A stretch of 11,028 bases of DNA from Avimuribaculum sp964395975 (lineage in GTDB: Bacteria; Bacteroidota; Bacteroidia; Bacteroidales; Muribaculaceae). The DNA is taken from positions 1-11,028 of the forward strand of contig CAYNBZ010000065.1 in assembly GCA_964395975.1 (NCBI GenBank). The letters run 5' to 3'. A program made the translations under genes and the position numbers. Position 1 is the first letter of the stretch. Each line of letters begins with the position of its first letter. The notes under the pieces are model-generated. The model was not told where the DNA came from, did no database searches, and worked only from the letters and a program-made list of their open reading frames with translations. Shown here piece after piece: positions 1-6,951 of this stretch.

Positions 1-63
1 ATTTCTCACTGCCTTACAACACTGTGAAATCCTAATGACCGATTTGGGATAAACGGAGAAAAC

Positions 64-121
64 AAAGAGGGTGACCCAAAAGTCAATAATGGCAGGAAAG
101 GTCGCCCTTTTTCTCTTTTTA
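64..121. terminator. Hairpin terminator, probably bidirectional
   Basis: The arm at 64-76 pairs with 100-112 over 13 positions, two of them G-U. The core is GGGTGACC against GGTCGCCC, with a 23-nt loop. On the + strand the stem runs into a T-rich tract (108-121). On the - strand it is followed by TCTTTGTTTT, so it can also end the fbp transcript, whose stop codon lies at 151-153. The T tract is better on the + strand, which suggests a rightward gene ending just left of the window. Bases 1-63 show no other recognisable feature. Confidence 0.6.
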
Positions 122-150
122 GGTTTTCATTAAGCTGGTTAGTAAAGCGA

Positions 151-2184
151 TCATTGCTTGAGACTCATTTGGCTCATACTCATACTTGAATCTTGTTCTT
201 TCACAAGCCCTGCATGAAATGCGTGCAACAGAGCCTTCAAGTCGGCAATCTGCGTTCGTAATACTTTTCCCTTGTCGGTGTCTCGCACCAGCATCCTTTG
301 GCTGCTCATTTCCACAATTTGTGTAGTCGACTTAATATCTTTACCCTCTTTCACCGCTTCTTCAATTGAAGTAAAAGGTTCATGTTGTACAAGTTGGAAT
401 CCACGAGAGTGAAATACAAGTGTGTAGCCGGCAATTCCAGTTTCCGACCAATAGGCCTTTGAAAAACCACCATCGATAACCATCAGCTTTCCGTTGGCTC
501 GTATCGGTTGTTCTCCCATTTTGGTCCGAACAGGCACATGACCATTGATAATATGCCGATGAGAACCTTCCACACCAAATGCATCAAGCAATCGGTTGCA
601 CACAGTCTCGTCGTTACGCAATTGATAATACCATCCCTTCACTTCCGTATGCGCTTCTTTGTCCTCAACAAAGTAACGTTCGAAAGTCGCCATCTTATCT
701 TTGTCGAATGCCGGTGAATTTTTTCCACACCACAAGTACCACACATAATCGAGGGCAAATGCCTGCTCATCGGGGTCATCACAGCCGAAATAAGCCTCGC
801 GCATCAAGTTGCCCACCTTGTTGAGCAATTCTTTGCCACTGTACAACCCGCCTCTTATCTTCACTTCCTTTAGAGAGCCATCCTCGTTAAGAGGAACAGA
901 CGCGTGAAATAACAGGTTGCTATTGGTAATAGTGAATATGCAACCATTGCGAAAAAGCCAATTGATGTGCTTTTGCAATTTCTCACTATGTGTAAACGAA
1001 TTATGCAATCCATCAACGACATCTTGCTCCTCGGGAGTAAGACGATAAGGATCAACAGGATCAATGGTGGGAAAATTAGTATCTGTCAACTTATACTCCT
1101 TGCCACCGATGGTCACAATCCCTCTCTTTGCGTCGATTCCTTGCAACAATAGGCGGTCGTCCATTTCAAAATCAGGGCGACGCTTGATTATTGCCCCTTC
1201 GGTCTTAAACTGAATTATCGCTATCGCCTTGTGCATCTGAGCCGCAAGGCGCATAGATTTATAACTATAATTGCGACCTTCATTTTCACGCGGCATGAAA
1301 ACAGAACAATCGTCGTCGCCATACACTTCGATTGCAAGCGTTGCAAGTGGCAACAAGTTGATTCCGTACCCGTCTTCAAGCACCGACTGATTGCCATAAC
1401 GCAGTGCCAACCTCAACACGTTGGCTATGCAACTGTCATTGCCGGCTGCCGCACCCATCCACAATATATCGTGGTTGCCCCATTGTATGTCGCAATTATG
1501 GTACCGGCACAATAAATCCATTATTTTATCAGGATTGGCTCCACGGTCGAACACATCACCCAAAATGTGCAGTGAGTCAATGGCAAGTCGTTGTATGAGA
1601 TTACAAAGTGAAACTATAAACTCATCAGCCATATGCGTCGAGATAATAGTCCTCACAATCACATCCACATACGCCTGTTTGTTTGGATCTACCGTACTTT
1701 CATGCAGCAACTCCTGTATAATATAGGCAAACTCAACAGGCATTGCCTTGCGCACCTTAGAGCGAGTGTATTTAGATGATACATTGCGACATACCATCAC
1801 CAATCTGTTAAGCGTAACGAAGTACCAGTCATCTATCTCATCGAGCATTTTCTGCTTGACAAGTTCAAGCTTTTGCTCGGGATAATAAATAAGCGTACAC
1901 AATTCCTTTTGCTCCCGTTGGGCAAGTGTTTCACCGAATATTTCACGCACCTTGCGCTTGATATTTCCCGAAGCATTGCGCAACACATGCTGAAATGCCT
2001 CATATTCCCCATGCAAATCAGCAAGGAAATGTTCGGTACCCTTGGGCAAGTTGAGTATTGCCTCAAGATTGATTATCTCGGTACTTGCAGCTGCTGCATT
2101 AGGAAAAATTCGAGCAAGCAATTGCAAGTAGCGCAAGTTGTCTTCGTCTAAGTTTTCTTCAGGTTTTGCGTTTTGTTCATTCAT
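151..2184 (-). CDS. fbp: Class III fructose-1,6-bisphosphatase
   Basis: Hydrolyses fructose-1,6-bisphosphate to fructose-6-phosphate, the committed gluconeogenic step, in the cytoplasm. It belongs to the large 'Firmicutes-type' FBPase family (Pfam FBPase_2), which is also usual in Bacteroidales and has a metallophosphoesterase-like core. Counting from the start chosen here (677 aa), the metal-site motifs are DLHGEY (56-61), GDVFDRG (209-215), GNHD (236-239), an FHASVP segment with H427, and NGHVP (547-551), followed by DGGFSKAY (571-578). All expected metal ligands appear present. The frame is open up to 2412, but that longer form would overlap the next gene and its promoter. Family similarity begins shortly after the ATG at 2184 (MNEQ...), and a - strand promoter sits at 2208-2238, so 2184 is preferred. 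The C-terminus is Ser/Met/Gln-rich. The gene is monocistronic here. Confidence 0.95.
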   Translation of the reverse strand: MNEQNAKPEENLDEDNLRYLQLLARIFPNAAAASTEIINLEAILNLPKGTEHFLADLHGEYEAFQHVLRNASGNIKRKVREIFGETLAQREQKELCTLIYYPEQKLELVKQKMLDEIDDWYFVTLNRLVMVCRNVSSKYTRSKVRKAMPVEFAYIIQELLHESTVDPNKQAYVDVIVRTIISTHMADEFIVSLCNLIQRLAIDSLHILGDVFDRGANPDKIMDLLCRYHNCDIQWGNHDILWMGAAAGNDSCIANVLRLALRYGNQSVLEDGYGINLLPLATLAIEVYGDDDCSVFMPRENEGRNYSYKSMRLAAQMHKAIAIIQFKTEGAIIKRRPDFEMDDRLLLQGIDAKRGIVTIGGKEYKLTDTNFPTIDPVDPYRLTPEEQDVVDGLHNSFTHSEKLQKHINWLFRNGCIFTITNSNLLFHASVPLNEDGSLKEVKIRGGLYSGKELLNKVGNLMREAYFGCDDPDEQAFALDYVWYLWCGKNSPAFDKDKMATFERYFVEDKEAHTEVKGWYYQLRNDETVCNRLLDAFGVEGSHRHIINGHVPVRTKMGEQPIRANGKLMVIDGGFSKAYWSETGIAGYTLVFHSRGFQLVQHEPFTSIEEAVKEGKDIKSTTQIVEMSSQRMLVRDTDKGKVLRTQIADLKALLHAFHAGLVKEQDSSMSMSQMSLKQ

Positions 2185-2207
2185 TTCCACTATGCTTGGA
2201 ACGAGTA

Positions 2208-2238
2208 TAAAGGTAGTCACATTTTCCATAACGGCAAA
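2208..2238 (-). promoter_or_regulatory. Probable fbp promoter
   Basis: Read on the - strand, TTTG (2238-2235) is followed after exactly 19 bases by TACCTTTA (2215-2208). This is one base away from the Bacteroides -7 consensus TAnnTTTG, at a normal spacing from a perfect -33 element. Transcription would begin near 2200, giving a short leader of about 15-20 nt before the ATG at 2184. It also excludes the longer in-frame starts at 2229 and 2412 for this transcript. Confidence 0.55.
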
Positions 2239-2328
2239 ATAAATATCTGCAATTCCACACAAATTTTCCCTTGAATACCGTAAGACACAACGGACATCAC
2301 TGATTTTGTTATTCATAGCCCTGCACGA

Positions 2329-2360
2329 TTTGTCAGATTTTACGCAATTTGCTATTTTTG
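2329..2360 (+). promoter_or_regulatory. Promoter of the glycosyltransferase gene
   Basis: TTTG (2329-2332), a 20-base spacer, then TATTTTTG (2353-2360): a full match to the Bacteroidota primary-sigma pattern (-33 TTTG, -7 TAnnTTTG). Transcription would start near 2367, leaving a leader of about 30 nt before the ATG at 2398. It lies back to back with the fbp promoter in a 213-bp divergent spacer. Confidence 0.7.
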
Positions 2361-2397
2361 CCGCCAACCGAGGCCTAACAAGCAACTTTTTTCTTTT

Positions 2398-3198
2398 ATG
2401 AAGACAATCCACTTAGCACCAATCGGAGGTCTGGGCAACCGCATGAGAACAATATCATCGGTTTATAACCATTGCCGCCAAAATGGGATAGAATTGATAA
2501 TCCATTGGTTTAAAGAGCATAAAAAATATGGCTTCAATGCTTCTTTCTATTCTTTGTTCCGCCCGATCCCGACATTGAAAATCATCGACTGCAACCGACT
2601 CGACTTCTTCACATATAACTTGCCGTTCAAGTATAACCTATACATACCACGCATCATCGACCTCGTTTCCGGTCGGAATTCAATGTATAACCTCACATCC
2701 GATGCACTTTCCAAACTGACATTCGACAAGAGCATAACAATCGTGACCGGGTCGCAACAGGGAGACCTATATCCATTGTCACAACTGTTTAAGCCAACCG
2801 AAAAAATCCAAAAAGAAATAGACCAAATGAGCCTGTGCTTCGGAGAGAATGTCATCGGATGCCACATACGCAGAACCGACAATACCATATCCATCAAAGC
2901 GTCATCTGTCGAAAAATTTGAAACCCGATTGGACACACTTTTTGATGTCGATAAAAATGTGAAAGTATTCCTGTGCACCGACGATACAAATGTCAAAAAC
3001 AGCCTTGTTGCAAAATACGGAGACAGGATTATAACCTACCATTCGGTGCTTGACAGAAATTCGACCAAGGGCATAACAGATGCCGTCATCGAACTGTGGC
3101 TTCTGTCAAAGACCAAAGAAATATACGGGTCGTACTGGAGTTCATTCTCGGAAATAGCAGCACAAATGGGCAGGGTCAAATTGACCATCATAAAATAG
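2398..3198 (+). CDS. Fucosyltransferase-fold glycosyltransferase (NodZ/GT11/GT23-like)
   Basis: A likely cytoplasmic glycosyltransferase of 266 aa. Visible motifs are an N-terminal nucleotide-sugar-fold opening GGLGNRMR (10-17), the strongly diagnostic HxRxxDN motif GCHIRRTDN (154-162), FLCTDD (191-196), a helix GITDAVIELWLLSKT (225-239) and GSYWSSFSEIAA (244-255). In fucosyltransferases with this fold (GT11, GT23, protein O-fucosyltransferases) the HxR arginine contacts the GDP-fucose phosphates, so GDP-fucose is the best guess for the donor; the acceptor is unknown. There is no signal peptide or membrane segment. It has its own promoter and no glycan-cluster neighbours, so it looks like a stand-alone gene. 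No Shine-Dalgarno precedes the ATG, which is normal in this phylum. The exact GT family remains uncertain. Confidence 0.75.
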   Translation: MKTIHLAPIGGLGNRMRTISSVYNHCRQNGIELIIHWFKEHKKYGFNASFYSLFRPIPTLKIIDCNRLDFFTYNLPFKYNLYIPRIIDLVSGRNSMYNLTSDALSKLTFDKSITIVTGSQQGDLYPLSQLFKPTEKIQKEIDQMSLCFGENVIGCHIRRTDNTISIKASSVEKFETRLDTLFDVDKNVKVFLCTDDTNVKNSLVAKYGDRIITYHSVLDRNSTKGITDAVIELWLLSKTKEIYGSYWSSFSEIAAQMGRVKLTIIK

Positions 3199-3241
3199 CC
3201 CCGCGCATCCTCACACGACCAAGCCATACAGCACGATAAAA

Positions 3242-3259
3242 AGTATTAAAAATAATACT
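3242..3259. repeat. Perfect inverted repeat upstream of the NifU-like operon
   Basis: AGTATTA (3242-3248), AAAA, TAATACT (3253-3259): two perfect 7-bp arms around a 4-base centre. It lies about 6 bases upstream of the putative -33 element of the next operon and 43 bases after the glycosyltransferase stop. It could be an activator or repressor site. It could also be a weak, AT-only terminator for the glycosyltransferase, although the nearest T run begins only about 20 bases later. Confidence 0.4.
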
Positions 3260-3265
3260 GTCATA

Positions 3266-3296
3266 TTGTTAATCGGCATTTTTTTAACTAATTTCG
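3266..3296 (+). promoter_or_regulatory. Probable promoter of the NifU-like/GGGtGRT operon
   Basis: TTG (3266-3268), a 20-base spacer, and TAATTTCG (3289-3296), one base away from TAnnTTTG. Transcription would begin near 3303, giving a leader of about 90 nt, longer than for the other genes here. The start of that leader contains the direct repeat TATGGTA (3306-3312 and 3316-3322), spaced 10 bp apart. No known riboswitch was recognised in it. Confidence 0.4.
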
Positions 3297-3394
3297 CAAC
3301 AATTATATGGTATCTTATGGTACACGATGGCACAAATTCAGAAAGCAATTAAGTTGTTATATTTAAATACACATAGATTAAATAATTAACTATT

Positions 3395-4087
3395 ATGGTT
3401 TATTCACAAGAAGTACAACACATGTGCTGTGTAAAAAAGGGAGCCAACCACCCTTCTGCCCCCATACCGGAGGAAGGAAAATGGGTTAGGTCAAAAGAAA
3501 TTAAAGATATCTCAGGGCTTACACATGGTATTGGTTGGTGTGCCCCGCAACAAGGCGCATGCAAGCTTACTCTCAACATCAAAGAAGGCATCATCCAAGA
3601 AGCATTGGTTGAAACCATTGGTTGCTCAGGCATGACACACTCTGCTGCTATGGCTTCGGAAATCCTGCCGGGCAAGACAGTTCTCGAGGCTTTGAATACC
3701 GACCTCGTGTGCGATGCTATCAACACCGCCATGCGCGAATTGTTCCTTCAAATCGTCTATGGTCGTTCACAATCGGCTTTCTCCGAAGGAGGACTCGTAA
3801 TAGGTGCATCACTTGAAGATCTTGGAAAGGGATTACGCAGCCAAGTAGGCACAATGTTTGGCACATTGGCCAAAGGTCCGCGTTACCTCGAAATGGCAGA
3901 AGGCTATTGTACCCGTATGGCTCTTGATGAAGACAACCAAGTGATTGGTTATGAATTTATACACCTCGGCAAGTTCACTGATGCTCTTAAAAACGGTGAA
4001 ACTCCCGAAAAAGCACTTGAGAAAGCTAAAGGTCACTACGGACGTTTCGAAGAGGCCGCTAAATATATTGACCCACGTAAAGAATAA
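3395..4087 (+). CDS. NifU/IscU-like iron-sulfur scaffold-type protein with a C-terminal extension
   Basis: A 230-aa cytoplasmic protein. Residues about 35-125 align by eye with the IscU/NifU N-terminal scaffold domain: KLTLNIKEGIIQEALVETIGC matches the IscU strand pair leading to its second cluster cysteine, followed by an SAAMASEILPGKTVLEAL helix. The likely cluster cysteines are C49 (or C56), C77 and C106, so the three-cysteine set appears kept. Further cysteines are C11, C12 and C172. Residues about 126-230 are not the ferredoxin or Nfu domains of classical NifU. They form an unfamiliar domain with YLEMAEGY (164-171), TRMALDEDNQVIGYEF (173-188) and an acidic/lysine-rich tail ending in DPRKE. 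The next gene begins 14 bases later, so the two are surely co-transcribed. The biochemical role is not known to me; Fe-S cluster assembly or binding is inferred from the fold only. Confidence 0.85.
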   Translation: MVYSQEVQHMCCVKKGANHPSAPIPEEGKWVRSKEIKDISGLTHGIGWCAPQQGACKLTLNIKEGIIQEALVETIGCSGMTHSAAMASEILPGKTVLEALNTDLVCDAINTAMRELFLQIVYGRSQSAFSEGGLVIGASLEDLGKGLRSQVGTMFGTLAKGPRYLEMAEGYCTRMALDEDNQVIGYEFIHLGKFTDALKNGETPEKALEKAKGHYGRFEEAAKYIDPRKE

Positions 4088-4092
4088 GGAGG
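4086..4092 (+). promoter_or_regulatory. Canonical Shine-Dalgarno of the GGGtGRT gene
   Basis: AAGGAGG overlaps the stop codon of the NifU-like gene and lies 9 bases before the ATG at 4102. It is the only textbook ribosome-binding site noticed in front of a gene in this window; the other starts are preceded by A/T-rich sequence, as is normal in Bacteroidota. It fixes the start codon and suggests tight translational linkage of the pair. Confidence 0.75.
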
Positions 4093-4101
4093 AAACACAC
4101 T

Positions 4102-5112
4102 ATGTTAAGAGAAGTAAAATTTGAATCACAAGACCGTCGTATCAAGCAGATACTTGCTGCTCTCAACGAATACGGCATCAAAGATATAGAAGAAGCCAAC
4201 AAAATTTGCGACGAAGCTGGCATAGACCCTTACAAGACTTGTGAGGAAACCCAACCAATCTGCTTCGAAAATGCAAAATGGGCTTATGTTGTAGGTGCAG
4301 CCATCGCATTGAAAAAAGGTTGTAAGAATGCTGCCGATGCTGCTGAAGCAATTGGTATTGGCTTGCAAGCATTCTGCATTCCGGGTTCGGTGGCTGATGA
4401 TCGCAAAGTTGGACTTGGACATGGCAACCTTGCTGCACGTCTTCTTCGCGAGGAAACCAAATGCTTCGCATTCTTGGCAGGCCACGAATCGTTTGCCGCA
4501 GCTGAAGGTGCAATCAAAATTGCCGCAAAGGCTGATAAAGTGCGCAAAGAGCCATTACGTGTAATTCTAAACGGTCTTGGCAAGGATGCTGCCCAAATCA
4601 TCTCCCGCATCAACGGTTTCACCTATGTTCGCACCGAGTTTGACTATTTTACGGGTGAATTGAAAGTGGTTGAGGAAATTCCTTACTCAAAAGGTCCGCG
4701 TGCAAAGGTAAAATGCTATGGCGCCGATGATGTGCGCGAGGGCGTTGCCGTCATGTGGAAAGAGGGTGTTGATGTATCCATTACCGGAAACTCCACCAAT
4801 CCGACTCGATTCCAACACCCTGTTGCAGGCACTTACAAAAAAGAACGTGTACTTGCAGGCAAGCCATATTTCTCAGTGGCATCGGGTGGTGGTACAGGTC
4901 GCACACTGCATCCCGACAACATGGCAGCCGGACCTGCATCTTACGGTATGACCGACACCATGGGGCGTATGCACAGCGATGCTCAATTTGCAGGCTCTTC
5001 GTCAGTTCCTGCTCATGTTGAGATGATGGGCTTCCTTGGCATCGGCAACAATCCAATGGTAGGTTGCACAGTAGCCGTAGCCGTTGACGTTGCCACTGCA
5101 CTAAACAAGTAA
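4102..5112 (+). CDS. GGGtGRT family protein (function unknown)
   Basis: A 336-aa protein of the GGGtGRT family (a Pfam family named after its motif). The signature GGGTGRT is at residues 262-268, followed by a glycine/methionine-rich conserved tail: HPDNMAAGPASYGMTDTMG (270-288), FAGSSSVPAHVEMMGFLG (296-313) and GNNPMVGCTVAVAVD (315-329). The N-terminal part has spaced cysteines C36, C47 and C54. The middle has GHGNLAARLL (106-115) and AGHESFAAAEGAIKIAAKA (126-144). Eight cysteines in all (36, 47, 54, 74, 92, 121, 205, 322) would fit metal or Fe-S binding, but that is inference. No signal peptide or membrane helix is apparent, so it is probably cytoplasmic. It is paired with the NifU-like gene, which suggests that the scaffold serves or modifies this protein. 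I know of no demonstrated activity for the family. Confidence 0.9.
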   Translation: MLREVKFESQDRRIKQILAALNEYGIKDIEEANKICDEAGIDPYKTCEETQPICFENAKWAYVVGAAIALKKGCKNAADAAEAIGIGLQAFCIPGSVADDRKVGLGHGNLAARLLREETKCFAFLAGHESFAAAEGAIKIAAKADKVRKEPLRVILNGLGKDAAQIISRINGFTYVRTEFDYFTGELKVVEEIPYSKGPRAKVKCYGADDVREGVAVMWKEGVDVSITGNSTNPTRFQHPVAGTYKKERVLAGKPYFSVASGGGTGRTLHPDNMAAGPASYGMTDTMGRMHSDAQFAGSSSVPAHVEMMGFLGIGNNPMVGCTVAVAVDVATALNK

Positions 5113-5134
5113 GCAAACAACAAATAACATAGGA

Positions 5135-5180
5135 AAACAGTTTCTCGTGCGACCTAAGGGGTCAAAGGGAAACTGTTTGT
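5135..5180 (+). terminator. Intrinsic terminator of the NifU-like/GGGtGRT operon
   Basis: AAACAGTTTCTC (5135-5146) pairs with GGGAAACTGTTT (5167-5178) over 12 positions, one of them G-U. A nested GACC/GGTC stem (5151-5154 with 5160-5163) lies inside. It starts 22 bases after the GGGtGRT stop and is followed by the modest T-rich stretch TTTGTGTCATTT. The rest of the spacer up to 5382 is AT-rich and carries no gene. Confidence 0.7.
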
Positions 5181-5280
5181 GTCATTTACATACACCCCAT
5201 ATCATTACATGTTAAGCCAAGCATATTGCACCATTTTATATTATTAAATCCTATCTTGAATCTATTGTGTGTATAGTTAT

Positions 5281-5326
5281 CGTTTAAAACACGACCGGTT
5301 AAACACATATACCACCACGTTTAAAA
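5281..5326. repeat. Repeated GTTTAA motifs upstream of the flippase gene
   Basis: CGTTTAAAA occurs at 5281-5289 and again at 5318-5326. Between them TTAAAC (5299-5304) is the inverse of GTTTAA at 5282-5287. The cluster lies about 60-100 bases upstream of the flippase -7 element, a plausible place for a regulator, but AT-rich spacers give such matches by chance fairly often. Confidence 0.2.
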
Positions 5327-5382
5327 TTTAATGTTGTGCCATTTTAACTCGTCTCAATATTCACAGACTGAGAGCAAAATGC

Positions 5383-5390
5383 TACTTTTG
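5383..5390 (+). promoter_or_regulatory. Promoter -7 element of the flippase/porE unit
   Basis: TACTTTTG is a full match to the Bacteroidota -7 consensus TAnnTTTG. No TTG or TTTG is seen at the expected -33 position. Transcription from it would start near 5397, about 28 bases before the ATG at 5425. Confidence 0.5.
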
Positions 5391-5424
5391 TAATATTTTT
5401 AAGCAGAGATAGCTAATTATAAAT

Positions 5425-6909
5425 ATGGCAGGATTGAAATCTTTGGCCAAAGACACGGCCATTTATGGCATGAGCAGCATCATAGGCCGGTTTCTTAACT
5501 ATTTGCTTGTGCCACTATATACAGCCAAACTCACCGTGGAATCTGGCGGATATGGAGTCATCACCAACATATACTCCTATGTTGCATTGTTGCTCGTCAT
5601 TCTTACCTATGGCATGGAAACAGCATTTTTCCGTTTCGCAAATAAGCAAGACGAAGACCCTCAGCATGTATATTCATCAATACTGATTTCCGTAGGAAGC
5701 ACGTCACTCCTGTTCATACTGTTTATCCTTGTATTCCTGCCGCAAGTATCATCACTGATGGGATATGCCGACCATCCCGAATACATCGGTGTTATGGCCG
5801 TATGCGTGGCCATAGACGCGTTCCAAACCATACCATTCGCCTATCTGCGCTATAAGAAACGCCCCATAAAATTTGCCACGTTGAAGCTTTTGTTCATAAT
5901 CATAAACATAGCCCTCAACCTTGTTTATTTTATATTGTTGCCTTCCCTTTATGAAAGCCATCCCTATGTCATAGGCAAAATCTATGACCCATCCGTAGGG
6001 GTAGGATATGCTTTCTTCATCAATCTATTCTGCACAGCACTCATAACGCTATTTTTCAAACGAGAATTAACTGGATTCAAATATGTTTTCGATGCAAAGC
6101 TCATACAGCGCATTTTAAACTACAGTTGGCCGATACTCATACTTGGTATAACAGGTATATTGAACCAAACCGCCGATAAGATATTGTTCCCATTCATATA
6201 TACCGGAAGCGATGCAACGGCACAACTCGGTATTTATGGTGCAGCAAGCAAAGTAGCAATGATAATGGCTGTCATAACCCAAGCATTCCGTTATGCCTAT
6301 GAGCCATTTGTATTCGGCAAGACTAATGATCTCGACAATAACGCCACCCAAGCAACGGCCATGAAATTTTTCATCATATTCACCCTGCTTGCATTTCTTA
6401 CGGTGATAGCTTACATCGACCTCATCAAATATATCATAGCCCCCGACTATTGGAGTGGACTTAAAGTAATACCCGTAGTGATGGCGGCTGAAATAATGAT
6501 GGGCGTGTATTTCAACTTGTCATTTTGGTACAAACTCACCGACCGCACCATTTGGGGAGCAATATTTTCTGGTATCGGATGTGCCGTATTGATTGTCGTA
6601 AATGTAATATTCGTGCCACGTTATGGCTATATGGCGTGTGCATGGGGTGGATTTGCCGGATACTGTACTGCCATGCTTCTCTCATACTTTCTCGGACAAA
6701 AATATTATCCGGTAAATTATCCTATAAAGCAGATAATGGGCTATATGTTGTTAGCCATCGCAATATATTGCACATACACATTTTTCACACTCAGCGATTT
6801 CTACCTCAACATATTATTGCGAACGGCTTTGCTTATAGTGTTTATCATTGCAATTGCCAAAACCGAGCATATCAAGTTACCACGCCATCGTCCGGAGAAA
6901 AAGCAATAA
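5425..6909 (+). CDS. MOP-superfamily polysaccharide flippase (Wzx-like)
   Basis: An inner-membrane protein of 494 aa with roughly 14 hydrophobic segments spread over its whole length, for example about 45-64, 84-105, 119-140, 151-173, 191-210, 234-255, 314-335, 346-366, 377-397, 401-423, 436-455 and 460-478. The start, with a short amphipathic stretch followed by YGMSSIIGRFLNYLLVPLY (14-32), is typical of oligosaccharide flippases of the MOP superfamily (polysaccharide biosynthesis protein families). Such proteins turn undecaprenyl-linked glycan units to the periplasmic face. Length is normal for the family. The substrate cannot be told, because no glycan biosynthesis cluster surrounds it. 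The tail PRHRPEKKQ is positively charged, as expected for a cytoplasmic end. The porE-like gene begins 42 bases downstream with no terminator between, so the two probably share a transcript. A related MOP role such as MurJ-type lipid II export cannot be excluded. Confidence 0.85.
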   Translation: MAGLKSLAKDTAIYGMSSIIGRFLNYLLVPLYTAKLTVESGGYGVITNIYSYVALLLVILTYGMETAFFRFANKQDEDPQHVYSSILISVGSTSLLFILFILVFLPQVSSLMGYADHPEYIGVMAVCVAIDAFQTIPFAYLRYKKRPIKFATLKLLFIIINIALNLVYFILLPSLYESHPYVIGKIYDPSVGVGYAFFINLFCTALITLFFKRELTGFKYVFDAKLIQRILNYSWPILILGITGILNQTADKILFPFIYTGSDATAQLGIYGAASKVAMIMAVITQAFRYAYEPFVFGKTNDLDNNATQATAMKFFIIFTLLAFLTVIAYIDLIKYIIAPDYWSGLKVIPVVMAAEIMMGVYFNLSFWYKLTDRTIWGAIFSGIGCAVLIVVNVIFVPRYGYMACAWGGFAGYCTAMLLSYFLGQKYYPVNYPIKQIMGYMLLAIAIYCTYTFFTLSDFYLNILLRTALLIVFIIAIAKTEHIKLPRHRPEKKQ

Positions 6910-6951
6910 ACAGGATAACACAACGTTAGACAAATATGGGAGTTCATATCT

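Noticed and set aside
2185..2412. 76-residue N-terminal extension of Fbp
   Set aside because: It would cover the promoter and start of the divergent glycosyltransferase gene, lies upstream of the likely fbp promoter, and has no resemblance to the Fbp family, whose similarity begins just after 2184.
4178..4622. Several minus-strand frames of about 110 residues inside the GGGtGRT gene
   Set aside because: They are antisense shadows of a strongly conserved protein; none has a family motif or a promoter.
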